From Salegentibacter echinorum (lineage in GTDB: Bacteria; Bacteroidota; Bacteroidia; Flavobacteriales; Flavobacteriaceae), in assembly GCF_900129445.1 (NCBI RefSeq), contig NZ_FQVT01000005.1, positions 62,001 through 126,000 of the forward strand: 64,000 nt of DNA. Direction: 5' to 3'. This document shows positions 52,430-61,127 of the stretch, piece after piece (positions within the stretch are counted from its first letter, which is position 1; each line of letters starts with the position of its first letter). The notes under the pieces are model-generated. The model ran no database searches, was not told the origin of the DNA, and saw only the letters and a list, made by a program, of their open reading frames with translations. The position numbers were made by a program, and so were the translations under genes.

Positions 52430-53022
52430 GCTCGGTAGCCGTAAATAGCGATTATAGTAAATGCAAAATATTGAATGGAAGTTAAGGTTAGGCCTTTATA
52501 AAAATAGAGTGGCACTGAAATAACATCACCCACAATCCAGAAAATCCAGTTTTCTACCTTTTTAAGTGCCATTTGCCACATTCCCACAAAGAATACCGCA
52601 GTGGTGACAGCATCCACATAAGCCGTCCAGTTGTCCCATTTTTCAAAATATTCGTACACCAAATAAACAAAAACCAGGGTCGCAATAAAAATAAACAAAC
52701 TCTGCCAGTTCTCTTTTTTTGTGGTGTTGGTAATTGGGGTATAATGGTCTTCATCTACTTTTCGAGTCCACACATACCAACCGTAAATACTCATGGAGAA
52801 ATAATAAGCATTTATCATCATATCTCCCAACAGCTCCCACTGCCAAAGCAAATAGACAAAGATAGCAGTGCTTATAATCCCGGTGGGATACACCAGGATA
52901 TTATTTTGCTTAGAGTAAATTACAGAGAGAAAACCAAAAACAACCGCGATAATCTCCAGTATAATAAATAATGTAGGATACCCGTAATATTGATCGAAGA
53001 AAAAATCAAAAATCGGCTGCAT
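52384..53022 (-). CDS. PnuC-family vitamin-precursor transporter (PnuC or PnuT)
   Basis: A 212-residue inner-membrane transporter of about seven helices: ILEIIAVVFGFLSVIYSKQ..., WQWELLGDMMINAYYFSMSIYGWYVW (substrate region with the W-x-x-W element), LVFVYLVYEYF, and ending in FAFTIIAIYGYRAWQ. PnuC proteins move ribosylnicotinamide by facilitated diffusion; paralogues (PnuT) move thiamine. Sequence alone does not separate these to my eye. The context (thiamine-binding protein immediately upstream and overlapping by 17 bases, P-loop kinase downstream) favours PnuT. No TPP riboswitch lies upstream of this operon. Confidence 0.9.
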   Translation of the reverse strand: MQPIFDFFFDQYYGYPTLFIILEIIAVVFGFLSVIYSKQNNILVYPTGIISTAIFVYLLWQWELLGDMMINAYYFSMSIYGWYVWTRKVDEDHYTPITNTTKKENWQSLFIFIATLVFVYLVYEYFEKWDNWTAYVDAVTTAVFFVGMWQMALKKVENWIFWIVGDVISVPLYFYKGLTLTSIQYFAFTIIAIYGYRAWQRNLRNDLRPSLK

Positions 53023-53266
53023 AATTACTTCGGTCAGATTTTACAATTTTTAAATGGATGAGTCCGGTATCTATCGCTTCAAAGGCATCCTTAATTTCGG
53101 TATTTAGCACCTCCATAACTTTATCATACTCGCCGTAAACCTGTGTACTTAAAGCGTTTTCCTTCACCGTCAATCCAGAAGACCTCAATTTTTTAATAAA
53201 ATCTATGATTTTTGGCTCATAATCATCCTGCAACGGACTCAAAGTTAGTTCTACTGAAATTCTCAT
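53006..53266 (-). CDS. Thiamine-binding protein (MTH1187/YkoF-like)
   Basis: An 86-residue ferredoxin-like fold: MRISVELTLSPLQDDYEPKIIDFIKKLRSSGLTVKENALSTQVYGEYDKVMEVL is the PF01910-type pattern. Family members bind thiamine or related pyrimidines. The upstream open frame extends 42 more codons, but these are basic, hydrophobic and unlike the family; I chose the ATG at 53266. It is the first gene of the operon with PnuC, kinase and DUF4301. Confidence 0.85.
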   Translation of the reverse strand: MRISVELTLSPLQDDYEPKIIDFIKKLRSSGLTVKENALSTQVYGEYDKVMEVLNTEIKDAFEAIDTGLIHLKIVKSDRSNYAADF

Positions 53267-53530
53267 ATCATTATTGGTTAATTGCGTTTTTTTATAAATC
53301 ATCTTCTGCCCGGGTTTTAATTTCTGAAGAAAAGAACCAGCAATTGCCAAATTTAAAGATTTGCGCTTATTAAATAGAAAATATGGCAGCAATTATTCGG
53401 GGCTAAAAATTTAGAATTGAACGAAGATCACGTTAATCAACTTTACAGCAGTTAGCGTTAAGTCTTTTCTCTTGATTCTTTGTTCTTTATTCTTTGTTCA
53501 AAATTCGTGGCGAGAACTTAAAAAAACTGC

Positions 53531-54226
53531 TTATAAATCTTCAAAAACATTCCCCATCACTACAAGGTCAGCACCGGCATTATAAGCCTTTTTTTGTTGC
53601 TCTAAACCTCGAATTCCTCCTCCCACGATTAACGGAATATCAATTGCTTTTTTTACTTCGGAAATAATCTCTTTAGAAACCGGAAATTCGGCTCCACTTC
53701 CCGCTTCCAGATAAATAAGTTTTTTCCCTGAAAACTGACCAGCAAGCGCGGTATTTACAATGGTATTAATTGCTGTTTGCGAAATAGGCTTTGTGCCACT
53801 TACCCGCTGTACCGCACATTCTTTTCCGCCGTCAATTAAAATATAAGCAGTAGGAATTATCTCCAGGTTGCTGTTTTTTAACTTCTCCACTGCTTTCACT
53901 TGCTGTCCGATTAAATATTCCGGATTTCTTCCTGAGATTAAGCTTAAGAACAAAAGCGCATCGGCTGTTTCGGTGATTTGCGAATAATCTCCCGGAAACA
54001 AGATAATTGGCAAATCGGTTTCGGCTTTTATCGCTTTTACCGTTTTTTCGGTTTTAGATTTTTCAACAGTGCTGCCACCTACAAAAATATGCGTGGTTTC
54101 TTCGGGTAATTTTTGAATATAAACTGCTGCTTCAGCTTCAATAAATTTATCGGGGTCTATTAAAATGGCAAGCAGTTTTTCTTCATTTTCGGCTGCCAGC
54201 AGCATTTCAGGATAAAACTTCCGCAT
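53531..54226 (-). CDS. GGGP/HepGP-synthase family prenyltransferase (PcrB-like)
   Basis: A 231-residue TIM-barrel prenyltransferase: LLAILIDPDKF (about 18-28), IFVGGSTVEKSKTEKTVKAIKAETDLPIILFPGDYSQI (about 48-85), YLEAGSGAEFPVSKEII, and PLIVGGGIRGLEQQKKAYNAGADLVVMGNVFED. These enzymes attach geranylgeranyl or heptaprenyl groups to sn-glycerol-1-phosphate, the first step of archaeal-type ether lipids; Bacteroidota carry members of uncertain physiological role. The chain-length preference is not readable. Its ATG overlaps the PPTase stop (TAATG), so the two are coupled. Confidence 0.92.
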   Translation of the reverse strand: MRKFYPEMLLAAENEEKLLAILIDPDKFIEAEAAVYIQKLPEETTHIFVGGSTVEKSKTEKTVKAIKAETDLPIILFPGDYSQITETADALLFLSLISGRNPEYLIGQQVKAVEKLKNSNLEIIPTAYILIDGGKECAVQRVSGTKPISQTAINTIVNTALAGQFSGKKLIYLEAGSGAEFPVSKEIISEVKKAIDIPLIVGGGIRGLEQQKKAYNAGADLVVMGNVFEDL

Positions 54227-54873
54227 TAATTCTTAGATTTTTCAGCATCTGCGCAGGCATACACGCAGGTAAAATCTTCAAATTCCAAAAACCTGATTTT
54301 ATAAAAAGAATCTTTATTCTTAAAATTGACTTTTGCCGTGGTTTTGGCATCTTCAAAATTAAAATCGGTCACATTTATATGCTGCAAAAAACCCAGCCCG
54401 GGTTCGGCATACATTTTATAAATAGACTCTTTGGCGCCCCAAACAATAGTGAGTTTTCTAATAATCGCATCTTCATTGGCCAGGGTATGATATTCCCTCA
54501 ACGGGGTGAATTTATTGGCGATCCTTAAGATTTTATCACGGCGTTTTTCTATGTCTATCCCCACTTTTTCATCGCTCACTATAATAGCGGTAAACTGATA
54601 AGAATGGGTGATCGAGATTTTTTTCCCATCTTTTAAATGTGGTTTTCCCAACTCGTCATAGTAAAGATCTTCATCTACGTATCCCGCTTCGGCCATTAAG
54701 TGCCGAATACTCATAAAACCGCGGCGATGAATTTCAGATTTCATTCCGCTAACCCGTTTTTCACAATGATCGCTTAACTTAATTCCTTCACTTAAATCTT
54801 CAAAGGACTCTTCTACCTTCCAAATGAAGACTTTAGTATTGGGTTTTACTGTTATTGTTTTGTAAAGTGGCAT
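54226..54873 (-). CDS. 4'-phosphopantetheinyl transferase (AcpT/Sfp-like)
   Basis: A 215-residue enzyme that transfers phosphopantetheine from CoA to acyl-carrier or carrier proteins. Seen: the family blocks GKPHLKDGKKISITHSYQFTAIIVSDEKVGIDIEKRRDKI (catalytic Asp and Glu near 103-108), WGAKESIYKMY (second Glu/Lys set near 145), and a middle H-x-x-x-Y-H region. It is divergent from ahcY with 65 bases between the start codons, a small shared promoter region, and is coupled to the prenyltransferase. Confidence 0.9.
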   Translation of the reverse strand: MPLYKTITVKPNTKVFIWKVEESFEDLSEGIKLSDHCEKRVSGMKSEIHRRGFMSIRHLMAEAGYVDEDLYYDELGKPHLKDGKKISITHSYQFTAIIVSDEKVGIDIEKRRDKILRIANKFTPLREYHTLANEDAIIRKLTIVWGAKESIYKMYAEPGLGFLQHINVTDFNFEDAKTTAKVNFKNKDSFYKIRFLEFEDFTCVYACADAEKSKN

Positions 54874-54938
54874 AAAGATTTGTTATAGATTCCTTATTTT
54901 TGCTGGACAAAAAATTGCTAATATTCAAATATAATAAT

Positions 54939-56255
54939 ATGTCAACTAAAACAGTGCCGTATACCGCTTATAAAGTTAAGGATATTTCCCTGGCTGACTG
55001 GGGAAGAAAGGAAATTGATCTTGCCGAGCCCGAAATGCCGGGGCTAATGGCACTTCGCGAAGAATATAAAAACGAACAACCTTTAAAAGGCGCCAGGATT
55101 GCCGGTTGCCTGCATATGACCGTGCAAACTGCTGTACTTATTGAAACTTTAGTAGCCCTGGGGGCCGAGGTTACCTGGAGCTCCTGTAATATTTTCTCTA
55201 CTCAAGATCACGCTGCCGCTGCAATTGCCGCTGCCGGAATTCCCGTTTACGCCTGGAAAGGAATGACCGAAGAGGAATTTAACTGGTGTATTGAACAAAC
55301 CTTGTTTTTTGGAGAAGAACGCAAGCCGCTGAATATGATTCTAGATGATGGTGGCGATCTTACCAATATGGTGTTTGATGAATTTCCCGAGTTGGCAGAA
55401 GGAATCCGCGGACTTTCAGAAGAGACCACGACCGGGGTTCACAGGCTTTACGAAAGGATGAAGAACGGCACTTTGGTAATGCCGGCGATTAATGTAAACG
55501 ACTCGGTGACCAAGTCTAAATTCGATAATAAATACGGCTGTCGCGAAAGTGCGGTAGATGCCATTCGCCGCGCCACCGATGTGATGCTGGCCGGAAAACG
55601 CGTTGTTGTTTGTGGTTATGGTGATGTTGGTAAAGGGACCGCACAATCTTTTAAAGGAACAGGAGCGATTGTAACTGTAACTGAAATTGACCCAATTTGT
55701 GCGCTGCAAGCTGCAATGGACGGGTTTGAAGTAAAGAAACTGGAAACAGTTCTTCCAAAAGCCGATATTGTGATCACCACCACCGGAAACAAAGACATTG
55801 TTCGAGGTGAGCATTTTGAGGCGATGAAAGACAAAACTATTGTGTGTAATATTGGTCATTTCGATAATGAAATTGATGTAGCCTGGCTGAACGAAAATCA
55901 TGGCGACACAAAAGACGAGATCAAACCTCAGGTAGATAAATATACCATAAACGGAAAAGATATTATCCTTTTAGCTGAAGGGCGCCTGGTAAACCTTGGT
56001 TGCGCCACCGGCCACCCAAGCTTTGTGATGAGTAACTCATTTACCAACCAAACTTTGGCACAAATTGAACTTTGGAAAAATACAGACCAATACAAGAATG
56101 AAGTTTATATGCTACCAAAACACTTAGATGAGAAAGTGGCAAAACTACATTTAGAAAGAATTGGTGTAGAGTTAACCGAACTTAAGGATTATCAAGCCAA
56201 ATATATTGGCGTGGAAGTAGAAGGACCTTACAAACCGGAATATTATAGGTATTAA
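54939..56255 (+). CDS. ahcY: S-adenosylhomocysteine hydrolase
   Basis: A 438-residue enzyme splitting S-adenosylhomocysteine into adenosine and homocysteine, removing the methylation product inhibitor. Seen: [45 protein letters not shown] (about 44-88), the NAD-binding [17 protein letters not shown] near 222, [10 protein letters not shown] near 300, and the C-terminal [18 protein letters not shown]. The longer frame starting before 54939 adds 13 residues not in the family, so I take the ATG at 54939. A strong terminator follows. Confidence 0.97.
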   Translation: MSTKTVPYTAYKVKDISLADWGRKEIDLAEPEMPGLMALREEYKNEQPLKGARIAGCLHMTVQTAVLIETLVALGAEVTWSSCNIFSTQDHAAAAIAAAGIPVYAWKGMTEEEFNWCIEQTLFFGEERKPLNMILDDGGDLTNMVFDEFPELAEGIRGLSEETTTGVHRLYERMKNGTLVMPAINVNDSVTKSKFDNKYGCRESAVDAIRRATDVMLAGKRVVVCGYGDVGKGTAQSFKGTGAIVTVTEIDPICALQAAMDGFEVKKLETVLPKADIVITTTGNKDIVRGEHFEAMKDKTIVCNIGHFDNEIDVAWLNENHGDTKDEIKPQVDKYTINGKDIILLAEGRLVNLGCATGHPSFVMSNSFTNQTLAQIELWKNTDQYKNEVYMLPKHLDEKVAKLHLERIGVELTELKDYQAKYIGVEVEGPYKPEYYRY

Positions 56256-56296
56256 TATTAAGACTTCTATATAAACAGAAATCCCTTTTATATAGC

Positions 56297-56328
56297 AGAC
56301 CTCACAGGTTTCCAAATCTGTGAGGTCT
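56297..56328 (+). terminator. Terminator of ahcY
   Basis: An 11-bp perfect stem, AGACCTCACAG / CTGTGAGGTCT, with a 10-base loop, followed by TTTTTATTT, 41 bases past the ahcY stop. Confidence 0.88.
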
Positions 56329-56444
56329 TTTTATTTATAATACGTCATACTCTCCCAAAAGTTTTAACAAACTGATTTTTGTAGCTGTGATTTATTTTTG
56401 AATATTTGAACTAATCGATTTTAATAAATTAAATCAACTCAATT

Positions 56445-56573
56445 TTGTTAAAAAAAATAAAATCTTTAAATGCTTTAGAAATCATAGGTCTTGTTTTCTC
56501 AATATATGTTATTGGAAAAGCTATATATCATACTATAATGATGGCTTATCAAGGCTGGACGCACCCAATGTAA
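56445..56573 (+). CDS. Possible small membrane peptide (42 residues, TTG start)
   Basis: The open frame begins at TTG and reads LLKKIKSLNALEIIGLVFSI, then YVIGKAIYHTIMMAYQGWTHPM. It has one hydrophobic helix, flanked by basic residues at the N-terminus and a Trp-His-Pro tail. The composition looks protein-like, but the frame is short, starts with TTG and has no recognised family. I see no convincing promoter. It could be a remnant of a larger gene. Confidence 0.3.
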   Translation: MLKKIKSLNALEIIGLVFSIYVIGKAIYHTIMMAYQGWTHPM

Positions 56574-56649
56574 ATTCAGCTTACTTACCAATTAATCTAT
56601 TACTGTAAAATCAATCGTATAGAGGGATTCTATTAATCTTTTTAAAAGC

Positions 56650-56755
56650 TTCGACTAAAATTAAAATACGCCACAAAGACTCCAGGACACAAAGAAACAC
56701 GAAAAATAGTCTGGTGTATCTTTGTGATTTCGTGTCTTAGTGGCCAATGATAGAC
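56650..56755. repeat. Degenerate inverted-repeat intergenic element
   Basis: CGCCACAAAGACTCCAGGACACAAAGAAACACGAA is partly mirrored by TCTTTGTGATTTCGTGTCTTAGTGGC. Similar 'CACAAAGACACGAA' text is a common dispersed repeat in many bacteria, often beside GxxExxY genes; that association is recalled, not checked. A 65-codon minus-strand frame (56642-56839) crosses it and is not credible as a gene. With the ahcY terminator and the small frame at 56445, this accounts for the 637-base gap before serS. Confidence 0.5.
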
Positions 56756-56892
56756 CGGGCGCTTGAATAAGGGATATTTAAAATAAAAAACCGCAAACTC
56801 AATACACATAAAGAATATTCGTGCATTTGTGGCATCCATTATTTAGACTTCCAAGCTAATTTCTGTCACGTAACATTCCCATTTTTCAGAAA

Positions 56893-58164
56893 CTAATCTA
56901 TATAATCAAATCCTGTATAAGGCACCAATACATCGGGGATTTTTATGCCTTTTTCGGTTTGATAGTTTTCTAAAATTCCTGCTAAAACCCTTGGTAAAGC
57001 CAGGGCACTTCCGTTTAAGGTATGCACCAATTCTTTCTTACCTTCTTTATTTTTATAACGAAGTTTAAGCCTATTGGCCTGGAAAGTTTCAAAATTGGAA
57101 ACCGAACTTATTTCCAACCAGCGATCCTGCGCGGTAGAGAAAACCTCAAAATCGAAAGTTAAGGCAGCGGTAAAACCAAGATCTCCGCCACAAAGCCTTA
57201 AAATCCTATAAGGTAATTTTAGATCTGAAAGAATATCCTTTATATGAGCAACCATCCCGTCTAGCGCATCATAAGAGTTTTCGGGTTTTTCAATACGCAC
57301 CAACTCCACTTTATCAAATTGGTGCAAACGGTTTAACCCACGTACGTGTGCGCCATAAGAGCCCGCTTCCCTTCTAAAACAAGGTGTATAACCGGTACAG
57401 GCGATAGGAAAATTCTTATCGGTGAGAAGTCGGTCGCGATACATATTGGTCATTGGCACCTCGGCCGTTGGGATCATATAAAGATCGTCTGCAGTGATGT
57501 GGTACATTTGTCCTTCCTTATCTGGCAACTGTCCCGTACCCAACCCGGAAGCCTCATTAACCATTAGCGGTAATTGATATTCGGTATAACCGGCCTCAAC
57601 CGCTTTATCTAAAAAATAGGTAATTAAAGCGCGTTGCAACCTTGCCCCTTTTCCTTTGTAAACCGGAAAACCGGCACCGGTTACTTTATTTCCAAGTTCA
57701 AAATCTATAATATCATATTTTTTAGCCAGTTCCCAGTGCGGCAAAGCACCTTCTACCAGGCTTGGCACATCCCCGGCCTTAAATATTTCTTCATTATCAT
57801 CTTCGGAAGCTCCGGCAGGCACCGATGGGTGTGGTACATTGGGGATAGTATAAAGCAATTCCTCAAGTTTGGCCACGATACCACCAAGTTTCTCTGAAAG
57901 TTCTTTAGAGTCTTCTTTCAAAGTTCCCGTTTTCTCTTTGATCAAATTAGCTTTTTGATGTTCCCCATTTTTAAACATCATCCCAATTTGTTTGGAAAGC
58001 CTGTTCGATTCAGCTAAAACCTCATCTAATTTCACTTGGGTAGCACGGCGATCATCATCTAATTGCAATACCTCATCCAGTATATCTTTAGCCTCAAAAT
58101 TCCGCTTTTTTAATTGGTCAATGTAGGCTTCTTTATTTTCTCTTATGTGGTTTACCTGTAACAT
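56893..58164 (-). CDS. serS: Serine-tRNA ligase
   Basis: A 423-residue class II aminoacyl-tRNA synthetase charging tRNA-Ser (and tRNA-Sec where present). Seen: the N-terminal coiled-coil arm (about 1-105, beginning MLQVNHIRENKEAYIDQLKKR), motif 2 (CFRREAGSYGAHVRGLNRLHQFDKVELVRI, about 266-295), and motif 3 (NGSALALPRVLAGILENYQTEKG, near 385-407). Length is normal. The leader contains a partial copy of repeat A ending close to the ATG (58175-58205). Confidence 0.98.
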   Translation of the reverse strand: MLQVNHIRENKEAYIDQLKKRNFEAKDILDEVLQLDDDRRATQVKLDEVLAESNRLSKQIGMMFKNGEHQKANLIKEKTGTLKEDSKELSEKLGGIVAKLEELLYTIPNVPHPSVPAGASEDDNEEIFKAGDVPSLVEGALPHWELAKKYDIIDFELGNKVTGAGFPVYKGKGARLQRALITYFLDKAVEAGYTEYQLPLMVNEASGLGTGQLPDKEGQMYHITADDLYMIPTAEVPMTNMYRDRLLTDKNFPIACTGYTPCFRREAGSYGAHVRGLNRLHQFDKVELVRIEKPENSYDALDGMVAHIKDILSDLKLPYRILRLCGGDLGFTAALTFDFEVFSTAQDRWLEISSVSNFETFQANRLKLRYKNKEGKKELVHTLNGSALALPRVLAGILENYQTEKGIKIPDVLVPYTGFDYID

Positions 58165-58174
58165 AGCTTTCTTT

Positions 58175-58205
58175 TACTCGATAATCGAGGGTTATTCCGA
58201 TAATT
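58175..58205 (-). repeat. Dispersed repeat A, partial copy 4, in the serS leader
   Basis: TACTCGATAATCGAGGGTTATTCCGATAA matches the inverted right end of repeat A (copy 2: TACTCGATAATCGAG; copy 3: CTCGAGTATCGAGTA). On the serS strand the repeat edge lies ten bases before the ATG, as in the hybrid kinase leader. Confidence 0.55.
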
Positions 58206-58243
58206 ATTTTAACCGGCAAAGGTACTAAAACTAAAGAAATTTA

Positions 58244-59563
58244 CTACTCCAATTTAGAAGGCAAAATCCAGTCGTGGTGTTTAAAATGATTCCATTTTTC
58301 GGCTGCGAGATCAACTTTAGGATCAATAAAAGGTTGATAAGGTTGCCCATTGATGCTTATTTTAGAATCTACAAATACCTGCACCTCTTTTCCTTCTTTT
58401 GCATATTCTTTCTTTAGAATTTGGGCAAATTGCCACATCATATCGGGTTTAGCGCCAACAGATCTAATTTGTTTTTTACTCAGGTATCTGTTTTTATCAA
58501 CATTTATGGTGTCGGTTGTTCCTTTTTCCACCACCTTAAAAGTAGTGCTTCCAGAACGGGAACGCAGCATCATACGCCAGCTTAGGCGATGGCCTTCTTC
58601 CGTCCACAACACGTTATCTTTAAAAAACCAATGTCTAAGCGGCAAAGCGATTTGAATTACAAACCAAACTGAAAGTATTGCAATTAAGGCTTTACTATAA
58701 GAAGGCACCATCACCTCTGCCCCATTGTAATGCGGTTTTTTCTTCCGAAGAAAAAGATGGTTTATTTTTTCTGAAGAAAAAAAGAACAGACAAAAAGCCA
58801 GGGACAAATAAGGAAAAATCCCTATTTGAAAAACTATACTATTAAAAATATGGAAGAAAATAGCGATTAAAAAAGCGGGTAATCTTGTTCTTTTCCAAAG
58901 CAAAGCAGGAATAATAAACAAATCAAAAAGGATGCCCGTGTAGGTGATTGCATATCTTATCCAATCTTTCTGAAGAAATTCTCCAATAAGCCAATAGTCT
59001 GCTTTGCCGCGCATAAGCATTGCCGGCAGCGTACCATCTAACCAACCGGGATAAAGTTTGGCTACTGCAGCATAAGTGTAAACAATCCACATTTGTCCTA
59101 CAATCAAGATCCAGACCCAGCGCGGCATAGCAATTCTTTGAAAATCTGGTTTCTTATAACTATCTAAAGATAAGTAACGATGCGCCGGCAGAAAGAACAT
59201 AATGCCACATAGCAACATCAATAAATAGTAATGATTGTTATAGGAAGATTTTTGCATCAGGTAAACCGATGCCCACATAATCGTGTAGCAAAATATGCTG
59301 AAGCGATATTTAAAACCCAGCATTACAAAGATTCCAAACAAGCCCATTATTCCGTAGTAATAGAGCATCCCATTACCCGGCAAGGGTTGTAAAAAATCTA
59401 AACCAATAAAATGAAAATTAAATTGCGGCTCGATAAACACCCTTCGTATCCAACCGGTAAAAATCGCTCCTACTGCTTCCAGAAAAATAAGCAGCCCAAA
59501 AATAATACGAAAAACGATTAAGGCCGAGTTATCTACCTGTTTAAAAAGCCATTTATTGAGCAT
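58244..59563 (-). CDS. HTTM / vitamin-K-dependent gamma-carboxylase-like membrane protein
   Basis: A 439-residue integral membrane protein. Seen: an N-terminal HTTM-type region with several helices (about 20-270, including NSALIVFRIIFGLLIFLEAVG), the LYPGWLDGTLPAMLMRG stretch, and a soluble C-terminal part (about 325-439) with LWTEEGHRLSWRMMLRSRSG, a gamma-carboxylase-like signature. Human VKGC carboxylates Glu on clotting factors; bacterial homologues are of unclear substrate and vitamin K or menaquinone use. The ATG at 59563 overlaps the ribF stop by 11 bases, indicating coupling; the longer frame upstream lies wholly inside ribF. Confidence 0.82.
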   Translation of the reverse strand: MLNKWLFKQVDNSALIVFRIIFGLLIFLEAVGAIFTGWIRRVFIEPQFNFHFIGLDFLQPLPGNGMLYYYGIMGLFGIFVMLGFKYRFSIFCYTIMWASVYLMQKSSYNNHYYLLMLLCGIMFFLPAHRYLSLDSYKKPDFQRIAMPRWVWILIVGQMWIVYTYAAVAKLYPGWLDGTLPAMLMRGKADYWLIGEFLQKDWIRYAITYTGILFDLFIIPALLWKRTRLPAFLIAIFFHIFNSIVFQIGIFPYLSLAFCLFFFSSEKINHLFLRKKKPHYNGAEVMVPSYSKALIAILSVWFVIQIALPLRHWFFKDNVLWTEEGHRLSWRMMLRSRSGSTTFKVVEKGTTDTINVDKNRYLSKKQIRSVGAKPDMMWQFAQILKKEYAKEGKEVQVFVDSKISINGQPYQPFIDPKVDLAAEKWNHFKHHDWILPSKLE

Positions 59564-60491
59564 AATTATCTTTAATGTATTGCCTGGAGAAGGCTTCATC
59601 CTGGCGCATGGCAGTTTTTAAAGCTTCTATGGAATCAAATTTCTTTTCGTTCCTTATGCGTATCAACATTTCTATTCTAAGGTCTTTGCCGTAAAGATCT
59701 TTATCGAGATTAAAGAAATACGTTTCTATAGTTTGTGATTCCCCGCCCACCGTGGGATTTGTACCTATACTCATCATCCCAAAATAATTTTCTCCCTTAA
59801 TTTGAGATCGCACCACATAAACCCCATTTTTTGGAACGAGTTTATAATCCTCATCTATACTTAAATTGGCGGTAGGATAGTTAAACTCTTTCCCAAGTCC
59901 GCGACCTTTTACCACTTTGCCTTTAAGGCTAAACGGCGTTTTAAGATAAGCGTTGGCTTTTTCTACCTCTCCGGCTAATAAAGCGTTCCTTATTTTTGTA
60001 GAACTTACAGCCACCTCATCTATTTCTTCTTTGGTAATTTCTTCTACCTCAAAACCATATTCTTCGCCAAACTCTTTTAAAGTATCGATATTGGCAGTGC
60101 GGTTTCGGCCAAAGCGATGGTCATAACCTATAATTACTTTTTTTGCTTTAAGTTGTTGCACCAAAATATCACGCACAAACTCCCGTGCGGTCAATCTTGA
60201 AAACTGGCGGGTAAAAGGATGCACAACCAGATGGTCTATCCCCGTTTGTTCCAGGATCGCGGTGCGTTCTTCTATGGTGTTTATCAATCTTAAGCCACTT
60301 TCCTTTTGTAGTACCATCCTGGGATGCGGAAAAAACGTAAAAAGCACTGAATCGAGTTTTTCTACCCTGGCTGCATCTACCAAACGCTGTAAAATTTTTT
60401 GATGCCCGGCGTGGACCCCATCGAAAGTACCAATGGTAACCGCGGTTTGTTTTTCTACGTTAAAAGCATTTGCTCCTTTATGTATCTTCAA
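59553..60491 (-). CDS. ribF: Bifunctional riboflavin kinase / FAD synthetase
   Basis: A 312-residue enzyme making FMN and FAD from riboflavin. Seen: the N-terminal FAD synthetase nucleotidyltransferase (AVTIGTFDGVHAGHQKILQRLV, about 18-40; HPRMVL; IIGYDHRFGRNRT near 115), and the C-terminal riboflavin kinase (GKVVKGRGLGKEFNYPTANLSIDEDYKLVPKNGVYVV, about 193-228). The first codon is TTG at 60491, six bases after the pth stop. It is coupled to the HTTM gene downstream. Confidence 0.96.
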   Translation of the reverse strand: MKIHKGANAFNVEKQTAVTIGTFDGVHAGHQKILQRLVDAARVEKLDSVLFTFFPHPRMVLQKESGLRLINTIEERTAILEQTGIDHLVVHPFTRQFSRLTAREFVRDILVQQLKAKKVIIGYDHRFGRNRTANIDTLKEFGEEYGFEVEEITKEEIDEVAVSSTKIRNALLAGEVEKANAYLKTPFSLKGKVVKGRGLGKEFNYPTANLSIDEDYKLVPKNGVYVVRSQIKGENYFGMMSIGTNPTVGGESQTIETYFFNLDKDLYGKDLRIEMLIRIRNEKKFDSIEALKTAMRQDEAFSRQYIKDNYAQ

Positions 60492-60497
60492 AGCCAG

Positions 60498-61127
60498 TTA
60501 TTTTCCGTTAAATGAATTCATTGTATTGGAGACCCCGGCAGTTCCAAAAGATTTTATCAATTCTGCCGATTTCCCTAAACGCTCTGTCATTTCCTTTTTC
60601 TCTTCTTCCCCCCATTCTCCCAGCACATAATCTATTTGTTGGCCTTTGGAAAATTCATTACTAATCCCAAACCTAAACCGATTGTATTTAGAAGTATTTA
60701 ACGTATGCTGAATATCTTTCAAACCATTATGCCCTCCATCGCTGCCCTTGGTTTTAAGACGAATGGTGCCAAAAGCCAAATTTAGATCATCGGTTACGAT
60801 CAATAAATTTTCTAAGGCTATTTTTTCTTTCTGAAGCCAATAATTTACCGCTTTTCCACTTAAATTCATATATGTGGAAGGTTTTAGCAGGATAAAGGTC
60901 CTGCCCTTAAATTTAAATTGAGCAACATCTCCTAATTTTTGAGTTGTAAAACTTACCTCCTCTTTTTGGGCCAGATAATCGAGAATTCTAAAACCAATAT
61001 TATGGCGGGTATTTTCATATTTAGGCCCAGGATTTCCCAGCCCTACAATTAAAAATTTCTTCATAGGATCTTGTTCTTCTTTCTGAGGCTTTTTCTTACT
61101 TAGTATTCTTCCGAAGAAAGATAGCAT
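60498..61127 (-). CDS. pth: Peptidyl-tRNA hydrolase
   Basis: A 209-residue enzyme recycling tRNA from prematurely released peptidyl-tRNA. Seen: FLIVGLGNPGPKYENTRHNIGFRILD (catalytic His in the NTRHNIGF segment), FILLKPSTYMNLSGKAVNYW, VTDDLNLAFGTIRLKTKGSDGGHNGLKDI, and FRFGISN. Flavobacterial Pth proteins often carry a short N-terminal extension (here MLSFFGRILSKKKPQ...) before MKKFLIVGLG; I therefore chose the ATG at 61127, with 61064 as an alternative. The frame extends further upstream without family support. Confidence 0.93.
   Translation of the reverse strand: MLSFFGRILSKKKPQKEEQDPMKKFLIVGLGNPGPKYENTRHNIGFRILDYLAQKEEVSFTTQKLGDVAQFKFKGRTFILLKPSTYMNLSGKAVNYWLQKEKIALENLLIVTDDLNLAFGTIRLKTKGSDGGHNGLKDIQHTLNTSKYNRFRFGISNEFSKGQQIDYVLGEWGEEEKKEMTERLGKSAELIKSFGTAGVSNTMNSFNGK

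Noticed and set aside
56642-56839. 65-codon minus-strand frame before serS
   Set aside because: It crosses a degenerate palindromic repeat; its peptide is typical of translated intergenic repeats.
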